The notes below the pieces were generated by a model. That model saw only the letters and a program-made list of their open reading frames with translations, ran no database searches and had not been told where the DNA came from. The position numbers were made by a program, and so were the translations under genes. A DNA stretch of 19,823 bases from a bacterium (GTDB taxonomy: Bacteria; Patescibacteriota; Minisyncoccia; Phycocordibacterales; UBA918): positions 1 to 19,823 of the forward strand of contig JAIYEC010000021.1 of NCBI GenBank assembly GCA_027487145.1. The letters run 5' to 3'. How positions within the stretch are numbered: position 1 is the first letter of the stretch; the number at the start of each line of letters is the position of its first letter. This document shows positions 7,280-12,747 of the stretch, in pieces.

Positions 7280-7666
7280 ATGAAGAGTTTGTTCTTGAGG
7301 GTAGCCAATAATTTGCGACTGATTGCAACGATTTATGTTGCCAGTCTCATCTTGGCAGCTTACCTCTTTCAGTTCTTCGAGAACCGAACGTTCCTTGAAG
7401 GGTTGTGGTGGGCGATTGTCACTGCACTTACCATCGGATACGGGGACATTAGCCCCGTCACTCTGGAAGGGAAAACCGTCGCGTTCTTTTTCAGTCATTT
7501 CTGGATTTATCTCGTGGGGCCGATGATTATCGGCAACATCATCCTGCAGATCCTCCAGGATCAGGAGAAGTTCACCCACGAGGAACAGGAGTGGCAGGAA
7601 GCCTCTCTCAAGGCGATCGCAGAACAGCTTGGTGTCGAGCTGCCGAAGAGTCCTCGCGACTACTGA
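7280..7666 (+). CDS. Two-helix potassium channel
   Basis: The 128-residue protein has a first transmembrane helix (about 13-33), a pore loop with the selectivity filter TIGYGD (51-56), a second helix (about 65-92) and a short acidic C-terminal helix (TEEEQ-like region 97-115). This is the Ion_trans_2 (KcsA/MthK-pore) layout. There is no RCK/TrkA-N domain, so gating by a cytosolic ligand domain is not encoded in this gene. It starts 5 nt after the lemA-like gene, with a CGGAG Shine-Dalgarno. K+ channels are known companions of DUF350/YjfC-type clusters. Confidence 0.9.
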   Translation: MKSLFLRVANNLRLIATIYVASLILAAYLFQFFENRTFLEGLWWAIVTALTIGYGDISPVTLEGKTVAFFFSHFWIYLVGPMIIGNIILQILQDQEKFTHEEQEWQEASLKAIAEQLGVELPKSPRDY

Positions 7667-7695
7667 TAATCGAAAATCTGTGTCGCCACCCCGGT

Positions 7696-7746
7696 CCCGT
7701 ACCAACAAAGAGCCTCGCGCTCTTGTTGGTGCGGGGCTTTTGTTTT
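7696..7746 (+). terminator. Terminator of the island operon
   Basis: CCCGTACCAACAA-A-GAGC (7696-7713) pairs with GCTCTTGTTGGTGCGGG (7719-7735) around loop ctcgc, with one bulge and one G-T pair, followed by a T-rich run. Sequence resemblance to 4443-4490 suggests a common origin or shared selection. Confidence 0.88.
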
Positions 7747-7751
7747 GTAAT

Positions 7752-7877
7752 TTGACAGAGGTCAACCCTTCAGCTAGTTGTAAACCTCGCGAACAGTGAA
7801 TGCCTAATCGCTTCTGACACTGGAGAGTAGTTCCTAAACCCACGCCCTCGAGTCCGCTCGCGGGTTTTTTTGTTTTT
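7752..7877 (+). ncRNA. Possible short transcript ending in an orphan terminator
   Basis: No gene of any length is convincing here. TTGACA at 7752-7757 sits within a small inverted repeat (TTGAC-agag-GTCAA), with a poor -10 candidate 17 nt later (TAGTTG, 7775-7780). A terminator follows: AAACCC (7836-7841) with GGGTTT (7862-7867), an internal CGAG/CTCG hairpin and T runs. Either a ~90-nt small RNA or a relic of a lost gene would fit; the evidence for a promoter is weak. Confidence 0.3.
7836..7877 (+). terminator. Rho-independent terminator upstream of the rpsN promoter
   Basis: AAACCC (7836-7841) pairs with GGGTTT (7862-7867), with an inner CGAG-tccg-CTCG hairpin, followed by TTTTTTTGTTTTTT. 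It isolates the downstream ribosomal genes from any island transcription. Confidence 0.75.
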
Positions 7878-7901
7878 TAGGCTAATTGAGATACCTTTTC
7901 C

Positions 7902-7929
7902 TTGCTATTTTTATATTTTCTGGTATTCT
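7902..7929 (+). promoter_or_regulatory. Promoter restarting the ribosomal cluster
   Basis: TTGCTA (7902-7907), 16-nt spacer, TATTCT (7924-7929) with an extended -10 TG at 7921-7922. It lies after the orphan terminator and 250 nt upstream of rpsN, and no other good promoter is seen before rpsN. Confidence 0.6.
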
Positions 7930-7935
7930 TGGCCC

Positions 7936-8183
7936 CGTAACGAGTGGTCCTGAGAAGCCACCGTGGAAAGCTCATTTCCCTTGAAATAAGCTGGATTTAT
8001 AAGGGAGTACGTCACCATTTCTAGGTGATACGACTCCATCAGAGCATTTAATTTGGTACATTTCTTCGTCGCTACGAAATTTTTCTCGGTCATCGTAGGT
8101 TTACTACGTTTCTCTCGAAAAATTTCTAAGCTTCTCGAACTTTACTCAAATTAAACACTCTGATCTCACTAATAAAAAATCGA
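7936..8183 (+). promoter_or_regulatory. Long structured 5' leader of the rpsN-secY transcript
   Basis: About 250 nt lie between the predicted transcript start and the rpsN ATG. Visible hairpins: GTGG/CCAC near 7944-7963, GGAAA/TTTCC near 7964-7979, TCCCTT (7977-7982)/AAGGGA (8001-8006, alternative to the previous one), and TCACC/GGTGA near 8012-8028. The last 125 nt are structured element C. Mutually exclusive TTTCC pairings would allow a switch; autoregulation by a ribosomal protein is an inference only. Confidence 0.45.
8039..8163 (+). repeat. Structured palindromic element C
   Basis: Seen: a 125-nt imperfect hairpin ending 20 nt before the rpsN start. Basal stem: TCAGAG (8039-8044)/CTCTGA (8158-8163), then TTTAATTTG/CAAATTAAA. 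The middle stem is GAAATTTTTC/GAAAAATTTC, and the apical stem CGTAG (8094-8098)/CTACG (8104-8108) has loop gttta. Conserved unpaired segments: left 8064-8076 (CTTCGTCGCTACG), right 8126-8137 (CTAAGCTTCTCG). The right arm CTCGAACTTTACTC is shared exactly with element B, so B and C form a subgroup. Confidence 0.85.
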
Positions 8184-8369
8184 ATGGCACGAAAGTCTTT
8201 GATTGTACGTTCAGAACGTACACCAAAATTTAAGTCACGTGTTGTCCGCCGCTGTAAGCTTTGTGGCCGAAAGCACGGATACCTCCGCGACTTTGATATG
8301 TGTCGAATTTGCTTCCGCGAACTCGCACATGAAGGACAGATCCCAGGCGTAAAGAAATCATCATGGTAG
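8184..8369 (+). CDS. rpsN: 30S ribosomal protein S14, zinc-binding type
   Basis: The 61-residue protein is the short type Z S14, with a four-cysteine zinc site at C24, C27, C40 and C43 and the family ending RELAHEGQIPGVKKSSW. S14 binds 16S rRNA in the 30S head. It is the first gene of the restarted cluster. It has no Shine-Dalgarno, and its 3' end overlaps the rpsH start by 7 nt. Confidence 0.98.
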   Translation: MARKSLIVRSERTPKFKSRVVRRCKLCGRKHGYLRDFDMCRICFRELAHEGQIPGVKKSSW

Positions 8370-8758
8370 GAGATACGATCGGCGATTTCATTATCCGCCT
8401 TAAAAACGCTGGTGCAGTTAATAAAGCTACGGTTTCAGTACCGTACTCAAAGCTCCGCCATAGCGTTGCAAAGAAGCTTGTAGACGCAGGGTACATTACT
8501 GCTGCAGTTGAACACGGAAAGCGTGTTCAGGACAAGACCCTTGAAGTTACTCTAAAGTACGAAGGTGGTTCACACCGCATTCGTGGCGTTAAGCGTATCT
8601 CTAAGCCAGGTCGCCGTCTCTACACCAAGGTCGCAGATATTCATCCCGTAAAGTTTGGACAAGGACACATGATCCTCTCTACTCCAGCTGGTATCCTCAC
8701 CAACGAGGAAGCCAAGGAGAAGAAGGTGGGTGGTGAGCAGTTGTTCATTATTTGGTAA
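8363..8758 (+). CDS. rpsH: 30S ribosomal protein S8
   Basis: The 131-residue protein has the S8 layout: GDFIIRLKNAGAVNKATVSVPYSKLRHSVAKKLVDAGYI at the N-terminus, RGVKRISKPGRRLYTKVADI in the middle, and ILSTPAGILTNEEAKEKKVGGEQLFIIW at the C-terminus, with the STPAGILT and GGE signature intact. S8 binds 16S helix 21 and in E. coli represses the spc operon. The ATG lies inside the end of rpsN, implying translational coupling. Confidence 0.98.
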   Translation: MVGDTIGDFIIRLKNAGAVNKATVSVPYSKLRHSVAKKLVDAGYITAAVEHGKRVQDKTLEVTLKYEGGSHRIRGVKRISKPGRRLYTKVADIHPVKFGQGHMILSTPAGILTNEEAKEKKVGGEQLFIIW

Positions 8759-8760
8759 GT

Positions 8761-9291
8761 ATGAGTCGTTTAGGAAAAACACCACTTCAGATTCCAGCTG
8801 GCGTCACTATTACAGTTGACAACAGTGTTCTTGAAGTGAAGGGACCAAAGGCAACCTTGTCTCGTCCGGTACGAAATGACGTAACGTTCACCTTTGAAGG
8901 TGATGTACTTACCCTTACACCAGGTAAGACAGATCTTGCAAAAGCTCTCTGGGGTACTTACGCTGCGCACGTGCGCAACATGGTAAAGGGAGTAACTGAA
9001 GGGTTTGAAAAAATTCTCGAAATTGAAGGAGTTGGATACCGTGCTGAAGTAAAAGGGACAGACCTGGTCATGAACCTTGGATTCTCTCACCCGGTTATTC
9101 TAGCTATCCCAGCAGGAATTACTGCAGAAGTAGTAAAGAGCGTGATTACTCTAAAAGGTTCAGATCTAGAAGAGCTCAATCAGTTTGCTGCAAACGTTCG
9201 TAAGGTCAAGAAGCCAGAGCCATACAAGGGCAAGGGTATCCGCTACCGTGGCGAATTTATTATCCGCAAGCAAGGTAAGAAGGCCTCATAA
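8761..9291 (+). CDS. rplF: 50S ribosomal protein L6
   Basis: The 176-residue protein begins MSRLGKTPLQIPAGVTITV and has two L6 repeats ending in the PEPYKGKGIRYRGEFIIRKQGKK signature (canonical PEPYKGKGIRY). The ATG at 8761 is chosen over an in-frame TTG at 8752, which would add three residues not found in L6 and overlap rpsH. It starts 2 nt after the rpsH stop. L6 lies near the GTPase-associated centre. Confidence 0.98.
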   Translation: MSRLGKTPLQIPAGVTITVDNSVLEVKGPKATLSRPVRNDVTFTFEGDVLTLTPGKTDLAKALWGTYAAHVRNMVKGVTEGFEKILEIEGVGYRAEVKGTDLVMNLGFSHPVILAIPAGITAEVVKSVITLKGSDLEELNQFAANVRKVKKPEPYKGKGIRYRGEFIIRKQGKKAS

Positions 9292-9306
9292 TCGTAATCA
9301 CTGTAT

Positions 9307-9654
9307 ATGGAAAAGACACAATACAAAAACCACATGCGTGAAATGCGACATAAGCGACTTCGAGCCAAGATTGCTGGAACAGCTACTCGCCCACGTCTTG
9401 CGGTATTCCGCAGCAACACTGCTATCTACGCACAACTTATTGATGATGTGGCTGGAAAGACTCTCGCTACTGCTGACTCTCGAAAGGAGAAGGGTACCGG
9501 AGTTGAGAAGGCACAGCTTGTAGGAGCAGCAATTGCAAAAAAAGCTCAAGCACTTTCTCTCACTGAGGTTGTATTCGACCGCGGTGGGTTCAAGTACCAG
9601 GGAGCAATTGCAGCCTTGGCTGATGCAGCCCGCGCAGCAGGACTTAAGTTTTAG
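9307..9654 (+). CDS. rplR: 50S ribosomal protein L18
   Basis: The 115-residue protein has L18 features: an Arg/Lys-rich N-terminus, RPRLAVFRSNTAIYAQLIDDVAGKTLATADS, and the C-terminal VVFDRGGFKYQGAIAALADAARAAGLKF (family ending FDRgGykYHGRVkALAdaaReaGL). L18 carries 5S rRNA into the large subunit with L5. No Shine-Dalgarno is seen. A 161-nt structured gap separates it from rpsE. Confidence 0.98.
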   Translation: MEKTQYKNHMREMRHKRLRAKIAGTATRPRLAVFRSNTAIYAQLIDDVAGKTLATADSRKEKGTGVEKAQLVGAAIAKKAQALSLTEVVFDRGGFKYQGAIAALADAARAAGLKF

Positions 9655-9766
9655 GCCTGAGTACTGGCTATCTTTGAAAGATTTTTCTTTCAAAAATAGC
9701 GATTGTACGAAGAGCCGTTTTGAACAATAGTCCGGGGGACTAATGTTCGAAACAGTCCAACACTCA
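9655..9766 (+). other. Intercistronic three-way-junction structure between rplR and rpsE
   Basis: Seen: hairpin 9667-9700 (GCTAT-c-TTTGAAAG with CTTTCAAA-a-ATAGC), hairpin 9717-9753 (GTTTTGAACAATAGTCC with its complement, loop ggg, one A-A mismatch), and a closing stem GAGTACTGG (9659-9667)/CCAACACTC (9757-9765). No coding potential. It does not share the conserved loops of elements A-E. Neither hairpin is followed by a T run, so termination is unlikely; an RNA processing or regulatory site is possible. Confidence 0.55.
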
Positions 9767-9815
9767 CAGAAATCAAAAATAGAAACAAAATTATTTACTC
9801 TAAACATTTAACAAA

Positions 9816-10460
9816 ATGTCAGAAACTAAACAGCAGGAAGCTACAACTGAAGTTGAAACTTCAGAAATCGTAGTGCCGGAAGCGGTAGCTACAACCGATG
9901 CACCAGCTGGTGAAGCTACGACTCGTCGACCATACTCTGCGCGTGGTGGCGACCGTCGTGGAGGAGCTGGCGGTGGTCGTAATGATCGTCGTCCGCGTCG
10001 CCAAGCTCGTCCGGAACGCGTACGTCCAGAGTACGACCAAAAGATTATCAGTATCCGCCGCGTAACTCGTGTTATGGCTGGAGGACGTCGTTTCAGTTTC
10101 TCTGTAGCGATGGTCATCGGTGATAAGAAGGGTAAGGTAGGTGTTGGTATTGGCAAGGCTGGAGATACACAGCTCGCAATTGAGAAAGCAGTACGTGACG
10201 CAAAGCGAAACATGCTTGTGATCCCAATGAACAAAGACGGTCACATTCCACATGACGTACACACAAAGTACGCTTCAAGTGAAGTAATGATTCAACCAGC
10301 ACCAGGTCGTGGACTTGTAGCCGGTTCATCAGTACGTATCGTACTTGAAATGGGAGGAGTAAAGGATGTTACTGCTAAGATATTCTCTCGCTCAAAGAAC
10401 AAACTTAACAACGCTCGCGCTGCTGTCGAAGCGCTTAAGCAACTTAAGAAGACTTCATAA
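9816..10460 (+). CDS. rpsE: 30S ribosomal protein S5 with an RG-rich N-terminal extension
   Basis: The 214-residue protein has the S5 core from about residue 72: RVTRVMAGGRRFSFSVAMVIGDKKGKVGVGIGKA (dsRNA-binding-like domain) and the C-terminal VRIVLEMGGVKDVTAKIFSRSKNKLNNARAAVEALKQL. E. coli S5 has 167 residues; the excess is an N-terminal extension: residues 1-36 acidic/Thr/Ala-rich, 37-70 very basic with RGG-type repeats. The ATG at 9816 begins MSETKQQ and has no Shine-Dalgarno. S5 lines the mRNA entry tunnel. Confidence 0.97.
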   Translation: MSETKQQEATTEVETSEIVVPEAVATTDAPAGEATTRRPYSARGGDRRGGAGGGRNDRRPRRQARPERVRPEYDQKIISIRRVTRVMAGGRRFSFSVAMVIGDKKGKVGVGIGKAGDTQLAIEKAVRDAKRNMLVIPMNKDGHIPHDVHTKYASSEVMIQPAPGRGLVAGSSVRIVLEMGGVKDVTAKIFSRSKNKLNNARAAVEALKQLKKTS

Positions 10461-10461
10461 T

Positions 10462-10911
10462 ATGCAGCTTCATGAACTTAAGCCGATAACTCCAAAGAAG
10501 ACGCAAAAGCGAATCGGACGGGGAGGTAAGCGCGGTAAGATGTCAGGTCGCGGACACAAGGGTCAGACTGCTCGAGCTGGTAACAGTACTCGGTCAGAAA
10601 TGCTTGAATTCATCAAGAAGATTCCAAAGCTCCGTGGTCATGGTAAGAACCGAGCACGTACCGTAAATGAAGAACGTGTTCTTGCAGTGCCAGTAAACGT
10701 GGCAAAGCTCGAGGCAGTCTTCGAAGCGGGTGCTACGGTAACACCAAAGACCTTGGTCGCAGCAGGTGTTATCACAACTGTTCGTAAAAAGGCTCCAGTC
10801 GTCAAGATTCTTGGAACTGGTGAAATCACTAAGAAAATCAACGTAGAAGGGTGTCAGGTCTCTGCCAGCGCAAAGACAAAGATTGAAAATGCTGGCGGAA
10901 CTGTGAAATAA
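10462..10911 (+). CDS. rplO: 50S ribosomal protein L15
   Basis: The 149-residue protein begins MQLHELKP and has the Gly/Arg-rich L15 N-terminus (KRIGRGGKRGKMSGRGHKGQTAR), then VNEERV and a C-terminal VKILGTGEITKKINVEGCQVSASAKTKIENAGGTV (family signature). The frame stays open upstream into rpsE, but the ATG at 10462, just after the rpsE stop, is correct by homology. The L30 gene that normally lies before rplO is missing. Confidence 0.98.
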   Translation: MQLHELKPITPKKTQKRIGRGGKRGKMSGRGHKGQTARAGNSTRSEMLEFIKKIPKLRGHGKNRARTVNEERVLAVPVNVAKLEAVFEAGATVTPKTLVAAGVITTVRKKAPVVKILGTGEITKKINVEGCQVSASAKTKIENAGGTVK

Positions 10912-10928
10912 GCGATAGCATAATCTTT

Positions 10929-12200
10929 ATGCAGACATTTCTTCACAAACTAAAAATCATTGTTACAGAACGAGCGATTCGTAATCGAGTACTCTTTGTA
11001 CTCGGTGCGCTCATCGTGTTCCGTGCGTTAGCGGCAATTCCAATCCCAGGAGTAGATCAAAATGTCCTTGAACAGTTCTTTGCGAACAATCAATTTCTTG
11101 GACTCCTTAATATCTTCTCTGGTGGTGGCCTCGCTAATCTCTCAATTGTAATGCTTGGTGTTGGTCCGTTCATTACGGCCTCAATCATCATGCAGTTGCT
11201 GACAGTGATGTCTCCGGCTCTCAAGAGCATGTACACTGAAGAAGGTGAAGCAGGACGAGCGAAGTTTACGCAATACAGTCGTATGCTCACGCTTCCACTT
11301 GCTATCTTGCAGGGATTTGGTTTCCTTACCTTGCTCCAAAGTCAGGGAGTCATTAGCGGACTTTCAACCTTTGACTTTATAGCTAACGTAACCCTCATTG
11401 TTGCTGGTTCAGTCATGCTTATGTGGATTGGTGAACTTGCGACTGAATACGGTATTGGAAATGGTCTCTCAATCATTATCTTCGCTGGTATCGTTGCAAG
11501 CTTCCCAGCTACTATCGGTCAGTTAGCGTATACGTACGACCCAACCCAGCTTCCGTTGTACATTGGATTCGTACTCGTTGCCCTTGCTATCGTTTTCCTC
11601 GTCGTGTATATGACTGAGGCAGAACGTCCCGTGCCGGTAACGTACGCCAAGCAAAGTCGAGGAGGACAGACATATGGTTCAAGTACATCGTACATTCCAC
11701 TTCGTCTTAACCAAGCTGGAGTAATCCCAATCATTTTTGCGCTTTCGATCATTCTTTTCCCTCAAATGGTCTTGAATATTCTCTCAGCGTTTAACTTGCC
11801 ATGGGTACCAGCAGCTAATGAAGTGGTAACAAACTTCATCAACAACCAGGTGGCATACGGTATTACGTACTTTATCTTGGTATTCCTCTTTACCTTCTTC
11901 TACACTGCGGTCACCTTTGATCCAGATGCAATGGCAAAGAACCTTCAGCGTAACGGTGCGTTTATCCAGGGCCTTCGCCCAGGGTCACACACTGCTGAAT
12001 ACCTCGGTAATGTGGTAACTCGCCTTACGCTTGTGGGTGCGGTATTCCTCGGATTTGTGGCTGTGCTACCAGTAGGTATGCAGTTACTCACCGGAGTCGC
12101 AGCACTAGCAATTGGTGGAACCGCGGTATTGATTGTGGTGAATGTAGTTCTAGACCTACTACGTCGCCTCGATGCCCAGGTATCACTTCGAGAGTACTAA
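10929..12200 (+). CDS. secY: Protein translocase subunit SecY
   Basis: The 423-residue protein has ten hydrophobic segments and SecY motifs: RALAAIPIPGVD in the first helix region, the plug segment LGLLNIFSGGGLANLSIVMLGVGPFITASIIMQLL, the cytosolic loop TEAERPVPVTYAKQSRGG, PLRLNQAGVIPIIFA, and a C-terminal RRLDAQVSLREY. It forms the channel of the Sec translocon. It ends the spc-type cluster and is followed 5 nt later by structured element D, which serves as its terminator. Confidence 0.98.
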   Translation: MQTFLHKLKIIVTERAIRNRVLFVLGALIVFRALAAIPIPGVDQNVLEQFFANNQFLGLLNIFSGGGLANLSIVMLGVGPFITASIIMQLLTVMSPALKSMYTEEGEAGRAKFTQYSRMLTLPLAILQGFGFLTLLQSQGVISGLSTFDFIANVTLIVAGSVMLMWIGELATEYGIGNGLSIIIFAGIVASFPATIGQLAYTYDPTQLPLYIGFVLVALAIVFLVVYMTEAERPVPVTYAKQSRGGQTYGSSTSYIPLRLNQAGVIPIIFALSIILFPQMVLNILSAFNLPWVPAANEVVTNFINNQVAYGITYFILVFLFTFFYTAVTFDPDAMAKNLQRNGAFIQGLRPGSHTAEYLGNVVTRLTLVGAVFLGFVAVLPVGMQLLTGVAALAIGGTAVLIVVNVVLDLLRRLDAQVSLREY

Positions 12201-12205
12201 AAGAA

Positions 12206-12321
12206 AAGCCTAAAATCACTTCGTCTACTTTGTTAGACTGCGAAAAAAGACCCTCGCTGGATATCTATCCCACTCGGGTCTTTTTTCTTGTCCGCCTCGT
12301 ATCCAAAGCAATTTTAAGCTT
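12206..12321 (+). repeat. Structured palindromic element D, acting as the secY terminator
   Basis: Seen: a 116-nt imperfect hairpin. The basal stem AAGCCTAAAAT (12206-12216) pairs with ATTTTAAGCTT (12311-12321) with one mismatch. The middle stem AAAAAAGACCC (12244-12254 region)/GGGTCTTTTTT forms a terminator with a T run. The tip has GGAT/ATCC. Conserved unpaired segments: left 12219-12242, which contains a small inserted hairpin GTCTA-ctttgt-TAGAC, and right 12287-12299 (CTTGTCCGCCTCG). Same orientation as A-C. Confidence 0.82.
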
Positions 12322-12374
12322 CCCCCGCTACCTCGTTTTAGCTATATAAGAAAATCCTTCGCTGACAACAGCCC

Positions 12375-12404
12375 AAAAAATCCCCACCTGAGAGCGGATT
12401 TTTT
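12375..12404 (+). terminator. Rho-independent terminator
   Basis: AAAAAATCC (12375-12383) pairs with GGATTTTTT (12396-12404) around a 12-nt loop. It is a second terminator between secY and the orphan gene at 12460. No gene is seen between 12322 and 12374. Confidence 0.75.
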
Positions 12405-12408
12405 CGTT

Positions 12409-12439
12409 TTGACACTACATTAATTTAAAGTACTATAAA
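12409..12439 (+). promoter_or_regulatory. Promoter of the 82-aa orphan gene
   Basis: Consensus TTGACA (12409-12414) is followed by TACTAT (12431-12436, 16-nt spacer) overlapping TATAAA (12434-12439, 19-nt spacer). The leader before the ATG would be about 15-20 nt. Confidence 0.65.
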
Positions 12440-12459
12440 AACAGAACAGGAGGCATATT

Positions 12460-12708
12460 ATGTACGTTCCCAATATTGACCAAGAAACCCGCGACACTCT
12501 CATCAAAGTTCTTATGAATCCATCGAAAGATGTTCCTACTGATGCTGAAATAACAGAAGTGTTCGAAGAGGGTGTCGACGCGCTTACTGCTAAGTGGCGC
12601 CTGCGTTTCAGGGGTTATGATGGACATATCATCGAACTTGCTATCCAGAGAGCGGCTGACAGGGGTGTTATTAAGACGCTTTATGATTGGAGACTCAAAG
12701 AAGCATAA
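12460..12708 (+). CDS. Small protein of unknown function, 82 aa
   Basis: I do not recognise it. The product is soluble and mostly helical, acidic at the N-terminal half (PTDAEITEVFEEGVDALTAKWRLRF) and more basic at the end. A perfect AGGAGG lies 7 nt before the ATG. It has its own promoter just upstream and a strong hairpin (12722-12743) just downstream, so it is a complete one-gene unit, which makes it likely to be real despite its size. In promoter, Shine-Dalgarno and terminator style it resembles the island genes, not its ribosomal neighbours. Confidence 0.75.
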   Translation: MYVPNIDQETRDTLIKVLMNPSKDVPTDAEITEVFEEGVDALTAKWRLRFRGYDGHIIELAIQRAADRGVIKTLYDWRLKEA

Positions 12709-12721
12709 GCAAACTACAAAA

Positions 12722-12743
12722 AACCGGCGCCTTGGCGCCGGTT
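12722..12743. terminator. Bidirectional terminator between convergent genes
   Basis: AACCGGCGCC (12722-12731) and GGCGCCGGTT (12734-12743) are perfectly complementary, with T-rich tracts on both sides. It serves the + gene at 12460 and the - gene ending at 12748. Confidence 0.9.
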
Positions 12744-12747
12744 ATTT

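Noticed and set aside
3866..7877. The island as an assembly chimera
   Set aside because: Not fully excluded. Terminators and promoters are placed cleanly at both junctions and the rpsN restart has its own promoter, which favours a real insertion; long reads would settle it.
7911..8093. Minus-strand 60-codon frame before rpsN
   Set aside because: It lies across the promoter, leader hairpins and element C, with no ribosome-binding site and no recognisable product.
8752..8760. TTG start for rplF
   Set aside because: It overlaps the rpsH stop and adds three residues; MSRLGKTP at 8761 is the family start.
10366..10461. Upstream start for rplO inside rpsE
   Set aside because: It would add 32 residues not found in L15; homology fixes the start at 10462 (MQLHELKP).
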